From Alphaproteobacteria bacterium (GTDB lineage Bacteria > Pseudomonadota > Alphaproteobacteria > Reyranellales > Reyranellaceae), in contig JABCYT010000135.1 of the NCBI GenBank assembly GCA_013290035.1, positions 1 to 7,711 of the forward strand: a stretch of 7,711 nt of DNA, given 5' to 3'. Positions within the stretch are counted from its first letter, which is position 1. Every line of letters starts with the position of its first letter. A program made the translations under genes and the position numbers. The notes below the pieces were generated by a model. It had not been told where the DNA came from, did no database searches, and saw nothing but the letters and a program-made list of their open reading frames with translations. Positions 5,577 to 7,711 of this stretch are shown here, piece by piece.

Positions 5577-7250
5577 ATGCCGGTTGGAACGCCGTTGCCC
5601 AGCTATGACGTGATCATCGCCGGCGCCGGGCCGGTCGGCCTGACGTTAGCCATCGACCTCGGCCGGCGCGGCGTGCGCTGCCTCTTGATCGAGCGCAGCC
5701 CGACCACGCTGCCGTACCCCAAGATGGACCGCTCGAACGCGCGCACCATGGAATTCTATCGCCGCATCGGCATCGCCGACCGGGTGCGGGCGCTGGGCTA
5801 TCCAGCCGACAACCCGATGGACGTGTTCCTGACCACCCGGCTCAGCGATCCGCCGATCGCGGTGCTGAAGTATCCTTCGGTGGCGGAGCGCCGCAAGCAG
5901 ATCGCCGAGAGTCCGAACGGCGCCTGGCTGCTCGAACCCTACCAGCTGGTGGCGCAGAACAAGCTCGAGCCGCTCCTCAAGGAGGTGGCCGAGGCGACGC
6001 CCAACGTCAGCGTGCGCTACGGCTGCGGGCTGGAGGATTTTGCCCAGGACGACGAGGGCGTGACGGTGCAGGCGCGCACGGCGGCCGGCGCGCCGGAGGA
6101 ACTGCGGGCGGGCTATCTCGTCGGCTGCGACGGCGGCGCCAGCACGGTGCGTAAGAAGGCCGGCATCCGACTGGAAGGCAAGGGCCGCATCCGCAAGCTG
6201 GTGCAGGTGATCTTCCGCTCCGACGAGCTCTACCGCAAGATCGTCACCGGCAAGGGCCGGCACTACAATTTCGTCGACACCAATGCCTCGACCCTGATCG
6301 CGCAGGGCTGCCGCACGGAATTCACCCTGCATACCTCGCTGCCGGCGGACACCGACTTCCGGCCGGTGATCCTCGACCTGATCGGCTTCCCCTGCGCCTT
6401 CGAGATCACGCATGTGATCCAATGGCACCACAACCTGCTGCTCGCCGAGCATTATCGCGACCGCCGCGTCTTCCTGGCCGGCGACGCGGTGCATCTGGTG
6501 ATCCCGAGCGGCGGGCTCGGCATGAACACCGGCGTGGGCGATGCCTTCGACCTCGCCTGGAAGCTGGCCGGCACGATCCACGGCTGGGGCGGACCGGCGC
6601 TTTTGGACGGCTACGAGCGCGAGCGCCGCCCGATCGGCCGGCGCAACGTCGACGCCGCCGGCTGGGCGGCGGCCGGCGTGCCGATCTGGCGCGCTTTGGT
6701 GACGCCGGATGCCTACGAGGACACGCCGGCCGGCGCCGAAGTGCGCGCCCGGCTGACGGCATCGTTCGACGTCGAGCACCGGCGCATGCACGGCATGGTG
6801 GGAGTCGAAGCGGGCTATTCCTACGCCGGCTCGCCGCTGATCGCCGATGAGCCGGTGGGCGAATGGGAGACCAGCCGCTACGAGCCCAAGGCGCTGCCTG
6901 GCGCGCGCATCCCGCATATGTGGCTGGACGACGGAAAGGCGCTGCAGGACATCCTGGGCGACGACTACACCCTGCTCGACCTCAAGGGCGATGCCGACAC
7001 CGCGGCGCTCGAGGCGGCGTTCCGCGCCCGCGGCGCGGCGCTCGCCGTCATTCGCCGCGACGAGCCGCGGGTGCGCGGCGTCTACGGCGCGAGCGTCTTC
7101 CTGCTGCGGCCGGACCTGCACATCGTCTGGCGCGGCGACGGAGCGCCGAGCGATGCCGAGGGCCTGGCGGCGCTCGCCACGGGCTGGGTGGGCGACAGGA
7201 ACCGCGTCAGCGAGCGCGCGGTTCGGACGAGCGGGGTGCCGGTTTCCTAG
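5577..7250 (+). CDS. FAD-dependent aromatic-ring monooxygenase (class A, MhpA/PheA-like)
   Basis: A 557-residue group A flavoprotein hydroxylase, expected to use NAD(P)H and O2 to add one oxygen to a phenolic ring in the cytoplasm. Motifs in order: the Rossmann GAGPVG at 16-21 with E39 ending the second strand (CLLIER); the DG motif LVGCDGGASTVRK at 181-193; and the second FAD motif VFLAGDAVHLVIPSGGLGMNTGVGDAFDLAWKLA at 298-331, including G302-D303 and the GGLGMNTG loop. Residues of about 440-545 (LPGARIPHMWLDD ... VYGASVFLLRPDLHIVWRGDG) form the thioredoxin-like C-terminal domain typical of phenol hydroxylase/MhpA/PgaE-type enzymes. All key motifs are present, so it looks active. I chose the ATG at 5577 because GAGGTGA (5568-5574) precedes it and the Rossmann strand starts at residue 10; an in-frame ATG at 5499 would add 26 residues with no matching family sequence. 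It is divergent from the extradiol dioxygenase, which could act on its diol product. The exact substrate cannot be read. Confidence 0.93.
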   Translation: MPVGTPLPSYDVIIAGAGPVGLTLAIDLGRRGVRCLLIERSPTTLPYPKMDRSNARTMEFYRRIGIADRVRALGYPADNPMDVFLTTRLSDPPIAVLKYPSVAERRKQIAESPNGAWLLEPYQLVAQNKLEPLLKEVAEATPNVSVRYGCGLEDFAQDDEGVTVQARTAAGAPEELRAGYLVGCDGGASTVRKKAGIRLEGKGRIRKLVQVIFRSDELYRKIVTGKGRHYNFVDTNASTLIAQGCRTEFTLHTSLPADTDFRPVILDLIGFPCAFEITHVIQWHHNLLLAEHYRDRRVFLAGDAVHLVIPSGGLGMNTGVGDAFDLAWKLAGTIHGWGGPALLDGYERERRPIGRRNVDAAGWAAAGVPIWRALVTPDAYEDTPAGAEVRARLTASFDVEHRRMHGMVGVEAGYSYAGSPLIADEPVGEWETSRYEPKALPGARIPHMWLDDGKALQDILGDDYTLLDLKGDADTAALEAAFRARGAALAVIRRDEPRVRGVYGASVFLLRPDLHIVWRGDGAPSDAEGLAALATGWVGDRNRVSERAVRTSGVPVS

Positions 7251-7253
7251 CAA

Positions 7254-7344
7254 GTCATCCTGAGCGAAGCGAAGGATCGCATGGCATTCGAACAAGCACG
7301 CCGGTCGCAATCGTCAAGAGATCCTTCGCTTCGCTCAGGATGAC
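7254..7344. repeat. Perfect 25-bp inverted repeat with 41-nt spacer (REP/REPIN-like), possible terminator
   Basis: The left arm 7254-7278 and the right arm 7320-7344 are exact reverse complements over 25 bases, with core GAGCGAAGCGAAGG on the left; the match stops at both ends. The spacer 7279-7319 shows no ORF or internal repeat. The left arm begins 3 bases after the hydroxylase stop codon. As RNA the arms would form a very stable stem that could end or protect the hydroxylase transcript, though only a short A-rich AGAAAA follows on this strand and no T-run. Related 'ctgagcgaagcgaagg' repeats are common between genes in GC-rich bacterial genomes (from memory), so I read it as a dispersed palindromic element; copy number in this genome is unknown. 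Confidence 0.85.
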
Positions 7345-7411
7345 AGAAAAGTAGTCACGCTCTGCGTCCGCGTTCGCGTCCCGGTGGTTCGTCTTCTTGA
7401 GGGAGGAAACG
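7345..7411 (+). promoter_or_regulatory. Leader of the LivK-like gene with strong ribosome binding site
   Basis: Between the inverted repeat and the next ATG lie 67 bases containing three tandem hexamers (GCGTCC, GCGTTC, GCGTCC at 7364-7381) and a strong GGGAGGAA ribosome site at 7401-7408, 3 bases before the ATG (5 from its GGAGG core). If the inverted repeat ends transcription of the hydroxylase, the promoter of the next gene must lie here or in the repeat itself; I could not identify one. Confidence 0.4.
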
Positions 7412-7711
7412 ATGCGGCGGAAGACGATGGCGCTGGCAACGGGCCTGCTGCTGCTGAGCGGCGTCGCTGCGGCGGCCGACAGGACCTACGGCCCGGGCGT
7501 CAGCGACACTGAGATCAAACTCGGCCAGAGCATCCCCTATAGCGGGCCGGCCTCGGCCTTCAGCGTGGTCGGCCGGGTACAGGTAGCGTATTTCAAGATG
7601 CTGAACGCCCAGGGCGGCATCAACGGACGCAAGGTCGAGCTCGTCTCGCTCGACAACGGCTTTTCGCCGCCCAAGGCGGTGGAGGCGAGCCGCAAGCTGG
7701 TCGAGGATGTG
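7412..7711 (+). CDS. ABC transporter substrate-binding protein, branched-chain amino acid (LivJ/LivK) type, C-terminus beyond window
   Basis: The first 100 codons of a periplasmic receptor for a HAAT-family ABC importer (leucine-binding fold), open to the right edge. Residues 1-22 form a signal peptide: MRRKT, then MALATGLLLLSGVAAA, with a probable cut near 22/23. The mature start GPGVSDTEIKLGQSIPYSGPASAFSVVG (27-54) and VAYFKMLNAQGGINGRKVELVSLDNGFSPPKAVEASRKLVED (58-99) are classic family blocks; NxxGGINGRKVEL and D-x-G-x-x-P-x-K-A-V-E are close to diagnostic. In this family the ligand may be a branched-chain amino acid, an amide/urea or an aromatic acid, so an aromatic ligand is possible beside the ring-hydroxylating pair but unproven. 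Full members have about 380-420 residues, so roughly three quarters are missing. Permease and ATPase genes are expected further right or elsewhere. Confidence 0.93.
   Translation, partial: MRRKTMALATGLLLLSGVAAAADRTYGPGVSDTEIKLGQSIPYSGPASAFSVVGRVQVAYFKMLNAQGGINGRKVELVSLDNGFSPPKAVEASRKLVEDV

Noticed and set aside
5646..7310. Long minus-strand frame of 554 codons opposite the hydroxylase
   Set aside because: The plus strand carries all three flavin motifs in order; the minus frame is a low-complexity shadow without recognisable domains.
7364..7381. Three tandem GCGTYC hexamers as a possible array or operator
   Set aside because: Only three imperfect units in GC-rich DNA, too short and simple to call a CRISPR array or a defined operator; noted only in the leader entry.

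Overview
This is GC-rich, tightly packed bacterial chromosome. The high G/C at third positions, the long antisense shadow frames and the mix of gene families (two ABC-importer binding proteins of different families, a GcvA-like LysR regulator, an aromatic-ring hydroxylase and an extradiol dioxygenase) fit an environmental alphaproteobacterium of the Rhizobiales/Rhodospirillales kind. That placement is inferred from style and content; there is no rRNA or other marker gene here.

Layout. Positions 1-1218 (minus) hold the N-terminal 406 residues of a peptide/nickel-type (family 5) ABC substrate-binding protein that runs off the left edge. A 138-bp divergent gap with short repeats separates it from a complete 72-residue dodecin at 1357-1575 (plus). 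A LysR-type regulator follows at 1710-2621 (an alternative start lies at 1671), then a secreted SnoaL/NTF2-fold protein (2705-3232) and a metal-dependent amidohydrolase (3305-4567), all on the plus strand. The amidohydrolase meets a convergent two-domain VOC extradiol dioxygenase (4564-5475, minus), and the two genes share one CTAG as overlapping stop codons. The dioxygenase is divergent, across 101 bp, from a class A FAD-dependent aromatic hydroxylase (5577-7250, plus). A perfect 25-bp inverted repeat (7254-7344) sits directly behind that gene. The window ends in the first 100 codons of a LivJ/LivK-type (branched-chain amino acid-like) binding protein (7412 to right edge).

Functional reading. 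The clearest unit is the divergent hydroxylase/extradiol dioxygenase pair. Together these could hydroxylate an aromatic compound to a catechol-like diol and then open the ring by meta-cleavage. The amidohydrolase, the exported SnoaL-like protein and the two binding proteins could supply or trim substrates, but nothing in the sequence fixes a substrate, so this remains inference. The LysR protein is a candidate regulator of the neighbouring plus-strand genes. Dodecin, a flavin store, may be unrelated, although it lies about 4 kb from a flavoenzyme.

I do not see a CRISPR array, transposase, tRNA, toxin-antitoxin pair or clear defence system. All the genes belong to recognisable families. The least explained elements are the 25-bp inverted repeat, the repeats in the 1219-1356 gap and the hairpin in front of the LysR gene.
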